Below are positions 51,924 through 59,828 of a stretch of 64,000 nucleotides of DNA, piece by piece (position 1 is the stretch's first letter; every line of letters begins with the position of its first letter). The notes below the pieces were generated by a model that was not told where the DNA came from, searched no databases, and saw nothing but the letters and a program-made list of their open reading frames with translations. Made by a program: the position numbers and the translations under genes. The stretch lies in assembly GCF_002979755.1 (NCBI RefSeq), contig NZ_PCPP01000001.1, positions 1 through 64,000 on the forward strand, given 5' to 3'. Origin of the DNA: Chryseobacterium culicis (GTDB lineage Bacteria > Bacteroidota > Bacteroidia > Flavobacteriales > Weeksellaceae).

Positions 51924-53468
51924 ATGAAACAGAAACTTTCTTTTTTCATTTTTCTTTTGACCGTAGGATTGGCCAATGCGCAGGTTGAAGAAAAAAAACT
52001 GGATGAACTGATCCAGAATACCCTGAAAACCTTTGATGTACCGGGAATGTCCGTTGGAATTGTAAAAGATGGAAAAATGATCTATTCCAAAGGGTTTGGT
52101 GTACGTTCACTTACTTCTAAGCAGCCAATGGATGATAACACATTGGTAGGAATCGCTTCCAATTCTAAAGGATTTACGTGTGTGGCACTAGCTATTTTAG
52201 CAGATGAAGGAAAACTTAACTGGGATGATAAAGTTTCAAAATATATTCCTGAGTTTCAAATGTACGATCCTTACGTTTCTCAAAATGTAACAATTAAAGA
52301 TCTTATTACGCACAGAGCCGGATTAGGGCTGGGACAGGGAGATCTTATGTTTTTTCCGGAAGGAGGAAATTTAACCGTGAATGATATTGTTCATAATGTG
52401 AGATACCTGAAACCGGAGAATCCTTTCAGAACAAAATTAGATTATAATAACATCATGTTTGTTGTTGCCGGAGAAGTAATCCACAGAGTTTCAGGATTAA
52501 GTTGGGCAGAATTTATTGAGCAAAGAATTATGAAACCTGTAGGAATGACTTCAAGTTTTGGAAGCTACAACAGAGCAAAAGCTACGGCCAACAAAATTGA
52601 TGCGCATGCACCTGTAGACGGAAAAGCAATTGCTGTTCCTCACGACTGGAATGAAACGGCCAATGCTGCCGGAGGAATTATGAGTAATATTAAAGATATG
52701 ACAACCTGGGCAGAATGTCTGTTAAATAACTTTACGACTAAAGATGGAAAAAAACTGGTTTCTGATAAGGATGCTCAACAGCTTTGGAGCCTGCAGATTC
52801 CAGACAGAGTAGCTGCAAAAAATCCATATGATACAAGTTTTTACGGATATGGTTTAGGATGGTTTCTGAGTGATGTTAAAGGACATAAGCAGGTACAGCA
52901 TACAGGAGGATTGATCGGAACTGTTACCCAGTTTACCTTAATTCCGGATATGAAGCTGGGAATCGTAGTATTGACTAATCAACAGTCAGGAGCGGCTTTC
53001 AATACGATTACCAATACGGTGAAAGATTCTTACCTTGGGGTAGCAGACAGAAACTGGCTGAAAACATACGGCGACAGAATGTCTAAAATGGAGGCTGAAT
53101 TCAACAAACAGAAAAAAGATGCCTTTGCAAAATCTGAAGTATTCAAAAAAGAAAAATCACTTCAGCCAAAAGCAGAACAGTTCACAGGAACATACAATGA
53201 TGCCTGGTTTGGTGATGTGGAAATTGCACAACAGGGAAATACCTACAGAATCTCATGCAAAAACTCTCCAAGATTAAAAGGCGAGTTACTTCCTTATTCC
53301 AACAATTCTTTCATTATCAAATGGGATGACAGAAGCTATGATGCAGATGCTTATATTATTTTCAATTATGATGAAAACGGAAAAGCAGAATCCGCTAGAT
53401 TGAAAGCAATTTCTGATGTTACAGATTTCAGTTTTGATTTTGATGATCTGGATTTGAAGAGAAAATAA
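51924..53468 (+). CDS. Serine hydrolase, class C beta-lactamase family
   Basis: 514 aa exported protein (signal peptide about 1-19, ending ANAQ). It has the three penicillin-recognising motifs: Ser79-x-x-Lys82 in ASNSKGF, Tyr174-Asn-Asn in DYNNIMF and HTGG near 325. The C-terminal 100 residues (about 410-510) match the beta-rich DUF3471 extension. Members include D-peptidases, esterases and few true beta-lactamases, so resistance should not be assumed. Ends in a palindromic repeat that also serves as terminator. Confidence 0.92.
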   Translation: MKQKLSFFIFLLTVGLANAQVEEKKLDELIQNTLKTFDVPGMSVGIVKDGKMIYSKGFGVRSLTSKQPMDDNTLVGIASNSKGFTCVALAILADEGKLNWDDKVSKYIPEFQMYDPYVSQNVTIKDLITHRAGLGLGQGDLMFFPEGGNLTVNDIVHNVRYLKPENPFRTKLDYNNIMFVVAGEVIHRVSGLSWAEFIEQRIMKPVGMTSSFGSYNRAKATANKIDAHAPVDGKAIAVPHDWNETANAAGGIMSNIKDMTTWAECLLNNFTTKDGKKLVSDKDAQQLWSLQIPDRVAAKNPYDTSFYGYGLGWFLSDVKGHKQVQHTGGLIGTVTQFTLIPDMKLGIVVLTNQQSGAAFNTITNTVKDSYLGVADRNWLKTYGDRMSKMEAEFNKQKKDAFAKSEVFKKEKSLQPKAEQFTGTYNDAWFGDVEIAQQGNTYRISCKNSPRLKGELLPYSNNSFIIKWDDRSYDADAYIIFNYDENGKAESARLKAISDVTDFSFDFDDLDLKRK

Positions 53469-53490
53469 AAAATGAAATCGCAAAAGATAT

Positions 53491-53520
53491 TCAATAGAAA
53501 CGGGCTTTAGCCCGTTTTTT
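53491..53520 (+). terminator. Repeat-derived terminator
   Basis: The palindrome AACGGGCTTTAGCCCGTT (53499-53516) with a T-run. Its first 26 bases equal those at 29340-29365. No gene is seen in 53521-53624. Confidence 0.7.
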
Positions 53521-53624
53521 TGTTGCCTTTCAAAGAAATTTTTGATTCATAATAAGTCTTCTTCTGTTTCTGGCAAGAGAAAAGAAGGATTACTATTGTG
53601 ACATAAAAAAATAAGGAAGTGAAG

Positions 53625-54101
53625 TTATATTTTCCCGGGCTCATAAAAGAAGAGAAGTTTCTTTTTAGCACCATCAAATTCGGACCATGATTCACAGTCT
53701 ACTTCAAAACCTGCAACTCCGCAAGTGGGGAAATGGAAAATATCCTCAGAAATAGAATTGGCAAAGTTGGAAATTCCATTATTGTGGGAAAAGAAAGCAA
53801 CCGAATTCAGGTTGTCATCCAGGTCATAAATTACAGATTCAAAACTTCTTTCCGAAGGGTTATATAATTTTTCATCAGTGGAACAGTTCAGCTGATATGC
53901 CTGATTAAAAATTTTACAGGTATTCAGCGCGCGTACCGCAGGGCTGGACACAAAATGATCGATGGAAATATTATTGTTTTTCAGGAATCTGGACATGTGC
54001 ATAGCATCCTCAAGACCTTTGTCTGCCAAAGGTCTGTCAAAGTCCTCCGTTTCCTCCGGCCAATCGCTTTTTGCATGTCTTACGAGGATGAGTTTCTTCA
54101 T
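53625..54101 (-). CDS. SixA-type phosphohistidine phosphatase
   Basis: 158 aa histidine phosphatase. LILVRHAKSDWPEETEDFDRPL is the catalytic RHG-like start (here RHA), SSPAVRALNTCKI the second Arg segment, FFSHNNGISNFAN the second catalytic His. SixA removes phosphate from phosphohistidine in E. coli phosphotransfer proteins; the partner here is unknown. The next 115 bp upstream carry the ruvX promoter in the other direction. Confidence 0.88.
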   Translation of the reverse strand: MKKLILVRHAKSDWPEETEDFDRPLADKGLEDAMHMSRFLKNNNISIDHFVSSPAVRALNTCKIFNQAYQLNCSTDEKLYNPSERSFESVIYDLDDNLNSVAFFSHNNGISNFANSISEDIFHFPTCGVAGFEVDCESWSEFDGAKKKLLFFYEPGKI

Positions 54102-54201
54102 ATAATTGTTTTTTGGAAGATTAAAATTATAAAAAAAATAATGGAATAAAACATGATTTATATAAAAAAACTGCGTTATGAATAAAATCAGTAAATTTTA
54201 C

Positions 54202-54209
54202 TAAATTTG
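54202..54209 (+). promoter_or_regulatory. Promoter -7 box of ruvX
   Basis: TAAATTTG, 7 bases before the ruvX ATG, so the mRNA is probably leaderless or nearly so. Confidence 0.55.
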
Positions 54210-54216
54210 CAGACTT

Positions 54217-54633
54217 ATGGGACAAATCCTTGCAATAGACTACGGAAAAGCTCGTTGTGGCATCGCTGCGACTGATGATATGCAGATTATAGCCAGTGGC
54301 CTGGACACTGTAGAGAACCGTTCTTTAATGGAGTTTTTGAAAAAATATTTCAGCGAAAACAAGGTAAATGACGTAGTAATTGGGCTTCCCATAGATTTGA
54401 AAGGAAATGTTTCAGAGGTGGAAACCGATATTTTAAAATTCATTGAAGAATTTAAAAAAGAATTTTCGGATATTGCAGTTCACCGTTTTGATGAAAGATT
54501 TACTTCCAAAATGGCTTCATTCTTTATTTCTCAGAGCGGAAAAAATAAGAAAAAGAGGCAGGAAAAAGGATTAATAGATAAAGTAAGTGCAACAATCATA
54601 TTGCAGAATTTTTTAGAACAAAGATTAAGATGA
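54217..54633 (+). CDS. ruvX: RuvX/YqgF Holliday-junction resolvase-like protein
   Basis: 138 aa RNase H-like nuclease involved in 16S rRNA 5'-end processing and possibly recombination. ILAIDYGKARCGIAATDD supplies the first Asp, VIGLPIDLKG the second Glu/Asp area, and VHRFDERFTSKMA is the family signature. It overlaps def by 4 bases (ATGA), so translation is coupled; this gives a ruvX-def unit. Confidence 0.95.
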   Translation: MGQILAIDYGKARCGIAATDDMQIIASGLDTVENRSLMEFLKKYFSENKVNDVVIGLPIDLKGNVSEVETDILKFIEEFKKEFSDIAVHRFDERFTSKMASFFISQSGKNKKKRQEKGLIDKVSATIILQNFLEQRLR

Positions 54634-55202
54634 TATTACCGATAAGAGCTTTTGGGGATCCTGTTTTGAGAAAAGTGGGAAAAGATATAGACAAAAATTA
54701 TCCCGAATTACAGGAATTGATAGATAACATGTTCGAAACCATGTACAGCGCAAATGGCATAGGTCTTGCAGCGCCACAGATTGGTTTGGATATCCGTCTG
54801 TTTGTAATAGATGTGACGCCTCTTGCAGAAGATGAGGATTATGAAGATATTAAAGATGAATTGGCAGACTTCAAAAAGGTATTCATTAATGCTCAAATTC
54901 TTGAAGAATCTGGCGAAGAATGGAAGTTTAATGAAGGTTGTCTTTCTATCCCGGATGTAAGAGAAGACGTGAAAAGAAAGGGCACAATCGTTATTGAATA
55001 TTATGACGAAAATTTTGTGAAACATACAGAAACTTTTTCCGATATTAGAGCCCGCGTAATTCAGCATGAATATGACCACATTGAAGGAGTTCTATTTACT
55101 GACCACCTAAGTGCTCTGAAGAAGAAACTGGTAAAAGGTAAGCTGACTAAAATCTCTCAGGGTGATGTAAACATCGGTTACAAAATGAGATTTCCAAAGT
55201 AA
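54630..55202 (+). CDS. def: Peptide deformylase
   Basis: 190 aa metalloenzyme that removes the formyl group from new proteins. All three motifs are intact: GIGLAAPQIG, EGCLSIP with the metal Cys, and QHEYDHIEG with the two His and catalytic Glu. It overlaps ruvX. The next gene (DUF5606) follows by about 75 bp in the same direction. Confidence 0.97.
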   Translation: MILPIRAFGDPVLRKVGKDIDKNYPELQELIDNMFETMYSANGIGLAAPQIGLDIRLFVIDVTPLAEDEDYEDIKDELADFKKVFINAQILEESGEEWKFNEGCLSIPDVREDVKRKGTIVIEYYDENFVKHTETFSDIRARVIQHEYDHIEGVLFTDHLSALKKKLVKGKLTKISQGDVNIGYKMRFPK

Positions 55203-55277
55203 TTTAAATAAGGATTAAAAGAAATAATAAAAAGCAAAAAGCTAGTGCTGATTGCAGAATTTACAAAAAATAAAATT

Positions 55278-55835
55278 ATGCTGTTAGAAAAAATAATTTC
55301 AATTTCTGGAAAACCAGGACTTTTCAAATTAGTTTCTCAATTAAGAAACGGATTCATCATTGAAGATGTTACCAACAAGAAAAAAGTAAGCATTGGAAAC
55401 TCAAGCCAAGTAAGTTTATTGGACAATATTGCCATGTTTACATTTGAGAAAGAAGTTCCTTTGTTTGAAGTATTTGAAAATATTGCTAAAAACAACGACT
55501 ATAAGGAAACGATCTCTCACAAATCTTCTGATGCAGATTTGAAAGATTTTATGCTTGAATCTCTTCCTAACTATGATACAGAAAGAGTATACTCTTCTGA
55601 TATCAAGAAATTGGCTCAGTGGTATAACATCCTTCATAAAGCAGGATATATCACTCCGGATAGCTTTGTAAAAGCAGAGCCTGAAACTTTGGACGGAGAG
55701 CCAGCAACAGAAGAAGTAAGCATTGAAAAAGAAGCTAAGAAAGCTCCAAAGGCAGAGAAACCAGCTGCTCCAAAAGTAAAAGCTACTTCAGCTGCAAAAT
55801 CAGCTCCGAAGAGTACACACAGAAAACAAGGATAA
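55278..55835 (+). CDS. DUF5606 protein
   Basis: 185 aa. The start at 55278 (MLLEKIISISGKPGLFKLVSQ) is the usual family start; an upstream reading frame is unlikely. N-terminal conserved domain (about 1-135) then a Lys/Ala/Pro-rich tail (KAPKAEKPAAPKVK). Downstream of def in flavobacteria; function unknown. A terminator lies at 55856-55890. Confidence 0.85.
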   Translation: MLLEKIISISGKPGLFKLVSQLRNGFIIEDVTNKKKVSIGNSSQVSLLDNIAMFTFEKEVPLFEVFENIAKNNDYKETISHKSSDADLKDFMLESLPNYDTERVYSSDIKKLAQWYNILHKAGYITPDSFVKAEPETLDGEPATEEVSIEKEAKKAPKAEKPAAPKVKATSAAKSAPKSTHRKQG

Positions 55836-55855
55836 TTCATTTGAATTAAAAATAC

Positions 55856-55890
55856 AAAGCCTTGTCTGGAATATCCGGACAAGGCTTTTT
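55856..55890 (+). terminator. Terminator of the ruvX-def-DUF5606 unit
   Basis: AAAGCCTTGTCTGGA, loop ATA, TCCGGACAAGGCTTT then T-run. Confidence 0.85.
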
Positions 55891-55905
55891 GTTTTTTTAT
55901 TAGGG

Positions 55906-56028
55906 AGCAGGACGCAGATGTTGGGTAGCAGATGTTAGGAAGCAGGAAGCAGGGATTAGTGAAATTTTCTGCAGAGTTCAAGCTTCGCCATTATCTTTAA
56001 ACCTTGAACCTTGAACCTTGAACCTTGG
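55906..56028. repeat. Two heptamer tracts before mazG
   Basis: Positions 55906-55954 hold seven 7-bp units: AGCAGGA, CGCAGAT, GTTGGGT, AGCAGAT, GTTAGGA, AGCAGGA, AGCAGGG. Positions 56001-56028 hold ACCTTGA three times and ACCTTGG once. The tracts have unlike consensus but the same period. Confidence 0.8.
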
Positions 56029-56107
56029 ACCCTGTATCTCGTATCCTATTAACCATAAACGTCCAAAGTTTCACACTCAACCTCTACCACAGACCCAAAA
56101 TATCCCT

Positions 56108-56115
56108 TACATTTG
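56108..56115 (+). promoter_or_regulatory. Promoter -7 box of mazG
   Basis: TACATTTG, 22 bases before the ATG at 56138. Confidence 0.6.
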
Positions 56116-56137
56116 TAAGATTGAATTTCCACTACTT

Positions 56138-56905
56138 ATGAATACGAAACAGGAGAAACTAGAGGCCTTCGGAAGATTACTGGATATTATGGATGATTTG
56201 CGTGAAAAATGTCCATGGGATCAGAAGCAGACATTACAGTCGCTTCGTCATCTTACCCTTGAAGAAACCTATGAGCTTTCAGATGCCATTTTACAGGATG
56301 ATTTACAGGAAATAAAAAAAGAACTGGGTGATGTTTTGCTTCACTTGGTTTTTTATGCTAAAATAGGTTCTGAAAAAGAGAGTTTTGATATTGCAGATGT
56401 TATCAATTCCCTTAATGAAAAGCTGATTTTCCGTCATCCTCATATTTATGGAGATGTTGAGGTGAAAGATGAAGAAGAAGTGAAACAGAACTGGGAAAAA
56501 TTAAAATTAAAAGAAGGAAACAAATCTATTTTGGGTGGAGTACCGAAAAGCCTTCCGAGTCTGGTGAAAGCCTATAGAATTCAGGATAAGGTGAAAGGGA
56601 TCGGTTTTGAGTTTCATGATGCAGAAGATGCATGGAAGAAAGTAGATGAGGAGATCCAGGAGTTTCATGCTGAGACTGATCTGGATAAAAAAGAACAGGA
56701 ACTTGGCGATGTATTTTTCTCACTGATCAATTATGCCAGAATTTCAGGAATCAATCCGGATTCTGCGCTGGAGAGGACCAATCTTAAGTTTATTTCAAGA
56801 TTTCAAAAGATGGAAAGGCTTGCTGAAGAGCAGGATTTAAAATTGGTAGATATGTCTCTGGAAGAAATGGATGTTCTTTGGGAAAAGGCAAAAAAACTTT
56901 CATAA
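56138..56905 (+). CDS. mazG: Nucleoside triphosphate pyrophosphohydrolase MazG
   Basis: 255 aa enzyme that hydrolyses NTPs to NMP and pyrophosphate and limits ppGpp-linked toxicity in E. coli. Two MazG repeats are present: KCPWDQKQTLQSLRHLTLEE with ELGDVLLHLVFYAKIG, and a second ending EQELGDVFFSLINYARISG. The Glu-Glu-x-x-Glu/Asp metal sites are conserved. The start at 56138 follows the promoter box; a longer in-frame ATG at 56018 lies upstream in the heptamer region and is rejected. Confidence 0.96.
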   Translation: MNTKQEKLEAFGRLLDIMDDLREKCPWDQKQTLQSLRHLTLEETYELSDAILQDDLQEIKKELGDVLLHLVFYAKIGSEKESFDIADVINSLNEKLIFRHPHIYGDVEVKDEEEVKQNWEKLKLKEGNKSILGGVPKSLPSLVKAYRIQDKVKGIGFEFHDAEDAWKKVDEEIQEFHAETDLDKKEQELGDVFFSLINYARISGINPDSALERTNLKFISRFQKMERLAEEQDLKLVDMSLEEMDVLWEKAKKLS

Positions 56906-56963
56906 CTTTTGATTGGAACAATTAATGCTTCTTACATTCGATTAAAAAAATAAAAATATACCT

Positions 56964-57839
56964 ATGTTACGTTTTCTTATTTTACCTGCTTTGCTTTTAT
57001 TGAGCTGCAATCCGAAAGCTCAGAATTCTCCTGCTAATGAAGATGAATTAAAAGTTCAGTTTTCCTTACCTAAAAAGTTGAAGGAAGTTTCCGGAATTAC
57101 TTTGTCGAAAGATAAGAAAACGATCTGGGTAATAGAAGACAGAGGAAATAAAAATGCAATATACGGGCTGAGTGACAAAGGTGATATGCTGGCAAAGATA
57201 GCTGTGGAAAGTGCTGAAAATACAGACTGGGAAGACATCATATCAGATACTCAGGGAAATATTTATATTGGAGATTTTGGTAATAATGATAATAACAGAC
57301 AGGATCTTGCGATCTTAAAAACAGATTTGAAAGACAGCAAACAAATTACTACCAAGGTTGTTCAGACTACGAAATTCCATTATCAAGGACAGACGGAATT
57401 TCCTCCGAAAAAATCAAATCTGTTGTATGATTGTGAGGCTTTTGTAGAAATGGATGGTAACTTCTACTTATTCACCAAAAACAGAAGCAAAGGTTTTGAC
57501 GGAACTTTCCTTGTATTCCAGGTGCCTAATAAAGAAGGGGATTTTGAAGCGAAGTTAATAGGAAGATTAAAGCTTGATGGAGGGTATAACGATGCTGCTA
57601 TTACCTCTGCTACCATCAACAGTACCAAAGATAAAATTGTACTGCTTACCCATAAAAATGTACATGTTCTTACAGGTTTTACAGCTAACGATTTCAGTGC
57701 TGCAAAAATTCAGAAAGTCTCGTTGAATCATAATTCCCAGAAGGAAGCGCTTGTTTTCTTTGATGATAAAACAGTAATGATCGCCGATGAGAAAGGGAAG
57801 AATGAAGGTGGAAATGTGTATACTTTTTCTTTAAACTAA
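56964..57839 (+). CDS. SdiA-regulated-like lipoprotein (beta-propeller)
   Basis: 291 aa. Lipobox ALLLLSCNPKAQ. The body looks like a beta-propeller of the esterase-like/SdiA-regulated type: LPKKLKEVSGITLSKDKKTI, GDFGNNDNNRQDLAIL and EAFVEMDGNFYLFTKNRS. Ligand or enzymatic activity unknown. It is followed by the TAAC tract of the next gene at 57848, so the two may be read separately. Confidence 0.7.
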   Translation: MLRFLILPALLLLSCNPKAQNSPANEDELKVQFSLPKKLKEVSGITLSKDKKTIWVIEDRGNKNAIYGLSDKGDMLAKIAVESAENTDWEDIISDTQGNIYIGDFGNNDNNRQDLAILKTDLKDSKQITTKVVQTTKFHYQGQTEFPPKKSNLLYDCEAFVEMDGNFYLFTKNRSKGFDGTFLVFQVPNKEGDFEAKLIGRLKLDGGYNDAAITSATINSTKDKIVLLTHKNVHVLTGFTANDFSAAKIQKVSLNHNSQKEALVFFDDKTVMIADEKGKNEGGNVYTFSLN

Positions 57840-57846
57840 ATTTTTT

Positions 57847-57890
<44 letters not shown>

Positions 57891-57891
57891 C

Positions 57892-58707
57892 ATGAAAAAA
57901 TTGTTTTACATTTCACTTGTGCTGAGTTTGTTTTCCTGCAGCAACAATGATGACACTACGACAGACACTCCACCTCCAATTGTGCATACAGAAAAAGCTT
58001 ATGTATATAGTACGGATGGTGTAGGAACAGTACCTAACCCTAAAGAATACTATGAGTTTACTTATGAAAATGGAAATTTAGTCAATGTTAAAGGAAGATT
58101 TTTACCTGTATTCTTTCAAATGTTTAACATGTTTTTCTCCGAATTAACGACTCAATTATCTTATAATGGTAACAAAATAAAGGTAAGTGTTTTAGAATTT
58201 GCCGGTATTTCCAAACATGATGAATATCTGTATTATATGGAAAACAGCAGACCCCAAAAAGTTGAATATTATTATGTTAATAAAGACACAGGGAATTCTC
58301 CCATAGTATATACAAAAACTTACACCTATGAGCAGGATAGAGTAGAAAAGACGTCTATAAAATTTAATAATGCAGCTAATACTGAATATGCTACAACATA
58401 TTATTATGACGACAAAAATAACCTTACCAAATCTGTGATGCTTGAAACAGGAAATGGGGTAACTTATCAACGAACCACTACTACCTATTCTGATTTTGAT
58501 AATGCTGCAAATCCATTCAAAAAACTTTATCTCATTAATGATGTTTTCTATGAGAAAAGCTTATCTGCTAATAATTTCAGAACAAAAGAATCTGTTGTTG
58601 AAAGATTAAATCCTAATAGCAATGTTCCTCCAAAAATATCGAAAAAAACTTGGACCTATAAATATGATACCAACGGACAAGTCCTATTATACTTCCCAGT
58701 ACCATAA
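57892..58707 (+). CDS. Lipoprotein of unknown function
   Basis: 271 aa. Lipobox LSLFSC with Cys at about 17, then SNNDDTTTDTPPP linker and a body of YD-repeat-like strands (YEFTYENGNLVNVKG, YYYDDKNNLTKSV, WTYKYDTNGQVLLYF) seen in flavobacterial surface proteins. No catalytic motif. Its start codon abuts the TAAC tract, which could make expression variable between cells. Confidence 0.8.
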   Translation: MKKLFYISLVLSLFSCSNNDDTTTDTPPPIVHTEKAYVYSTDGVGTVPNPKEYYEFTYENGNLVNVKGRFLPVFFQMFNMFFSELTTQLSYNGNKIKVSVLEFAGISKHDEYLYYMENSRPQKVEYYYVNKDTGNSPIVYTKTYTYEQDRVEKTSIKFNNAANTEYATTYYYDDKNNLTKSVMLETGNGVTYQRTTTTYSDFDNAANPFKKLYLINDVFYEKSLSANNFRTKESVVERLNPNSNVPPKISKKTWTYKYDTNGQVLLYFPVP

Positions 58708-58717
58708 ATGAATAAAT

Positions 58718-58747
58718 AAAACCCCACAGATTTCTCTGTGGGGTTTT
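58718..58747. terminator. Terminator, lipoprotein gene
   Basis: AAACCCCACAGA, loop TTTC, TCTGTGGGGTTTTT. Also serves the minus-strand gene ending at 58789. Confidence 0.9.
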
Positions 58748-58788
58748 TGAATATATGAATGTTAATGAAGTGATTGACGTTTTGCTCG

Positions 58789-59511
58789 TTACGGAGTAAG
58801 ATAAGAGATGTGGATATTACCACTTGATAAACGGAAATCCTGGGTATAACGGCAGCGTATTCTGAAGGTTTCTCCCGTATTAAAAAAATTAATGGATGAA
58901 AGATTATGATTCAATCCCGTAGTACGCTCTCCATGACCTGTTGATATTCCTGCAAGGGTTGTAAGTGTCGGGGAAACTTTTTGGATATAAGAATTGGCTG
59001 TTCCTGCCGTTTGTCCTGATGGATTTAAATTGAGATCATAGGTGGCATAAGGAACAATATTATAAAATCCCGGTTTCACAACTGTGAAAAGACCTGTTGT
59101 TGAATTATAAGTTAAATAAGCCGTATCAATTTTATTACTCACATTGAAAATATAGGTTTGTGAATAATTTTCATGCGTACTGACCGGAGTAGAATGGGTA
59201 CCTGTATAACTGCCGCTTGCCGGACTGATATCTGTTTTGCTTCCAACATAGACTACCTTTAAAAAATTTTCAGATTCAATGGTTTTCCATACCGGAGTAT
59301 TTCCAGCTCCGTTTGACATTAAGAATTCACCTCTGTTTCCGGAATTTCCTTTTGTTCTGTCATCTCCGCCTACATTCAGATCTTTAACTACCTGAAGCGA
59401 GCCGTTGACATGTAATGTATTTTGAGGTGTTGGAGTTTTAATCCCTATCTGTGCATTTAAGTGAATGAACATGACAAATAATGCCATATACAATAGCTTC
59501 TTTTTCATCAT
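58789..59511 (-). CDS. Secreted C1q/TNF-like surface protein
   Basis: 240 aa from the ATG at 59511. A signal peptide (MMKKKLLYMALFVMFIHLNAQ) is followed by the flavobacterial surface start IGIKTPTPQNTLHVNGSLQV and a linker. The C-terminal 130 residues resemble a C1q/TNF-like jelly roll, by strands FTVVKPGFYNIVPYATYDL and FNTGETFRIRCRY. The assignment is moderate. A longer in-frame start at 59583 would add 24 unhelpful residues. No gene lies in 59584-59828. Confidence 0.65.
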   Translation of the reverse strand: MMKKKLLYMALFVMFIHLNAQIGIKTPTPQNTLHVNGSLQVVKDLNVGGDDRTKGNSGNRGEFLMSNGAGNTPVWKTIESENFLKVVYVGSKTDISPASGSYTGTHSTPVSTHENYSQTYIFNVSNKIDTAYLTYNSTTGLFTVVKPGFYNIVPYATYDLNLNPSGQTAGTANSYIQKVSPTLTTLAGISTGHGERTTGLNHNLSSINFFNTGETFRIRCRYTQDFRLSSGNIHISYLTP

Positions 59512-59828
59512 TTGTTGATTTTTTAATTGCCGCAAAGATAAAATGTTTTTAAAATGTCTATTTTTTAAAGAATTAATAAACATATTGAACTATGTGTAAG
59601 TTTGACTTATATAGCTGAAAATATGGCTTTTATTTAAAAGCCATATTTATGTTATCCGTAAAAAATGTGAGTTGAAAATTTTAAATATTAAATTTCATTA
59701 AAATTGATATTTTTTGAATATTCAATTTGTAAGTAATTTAATATGCTGTTAAACAGTGTTTTGTATTGTATTGGAATTTCAATGTTAATGGCAAACACAG
59801 CATTTATTTCGTTTTTAATAGAAGAAGT

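Noticed and set aside
51924..53468. A beta-lactamase giving resistance
   Set aside because: The motif set fits the wide serine hydrolase family with DUF3471; nothing shows antibiotic hydrolysis.
53507..53695. Short minus-strand protein beyond sixA
   Set aside because: It runs into the terminator repeat and overlaps the sixA end in another frame; no start signal.
56018..56137. Forty-residue N-terminal extension of MazG
   Set aside because: It reads through the promoter box and the region next to the heptamer tract and lacks similarity to the family start.
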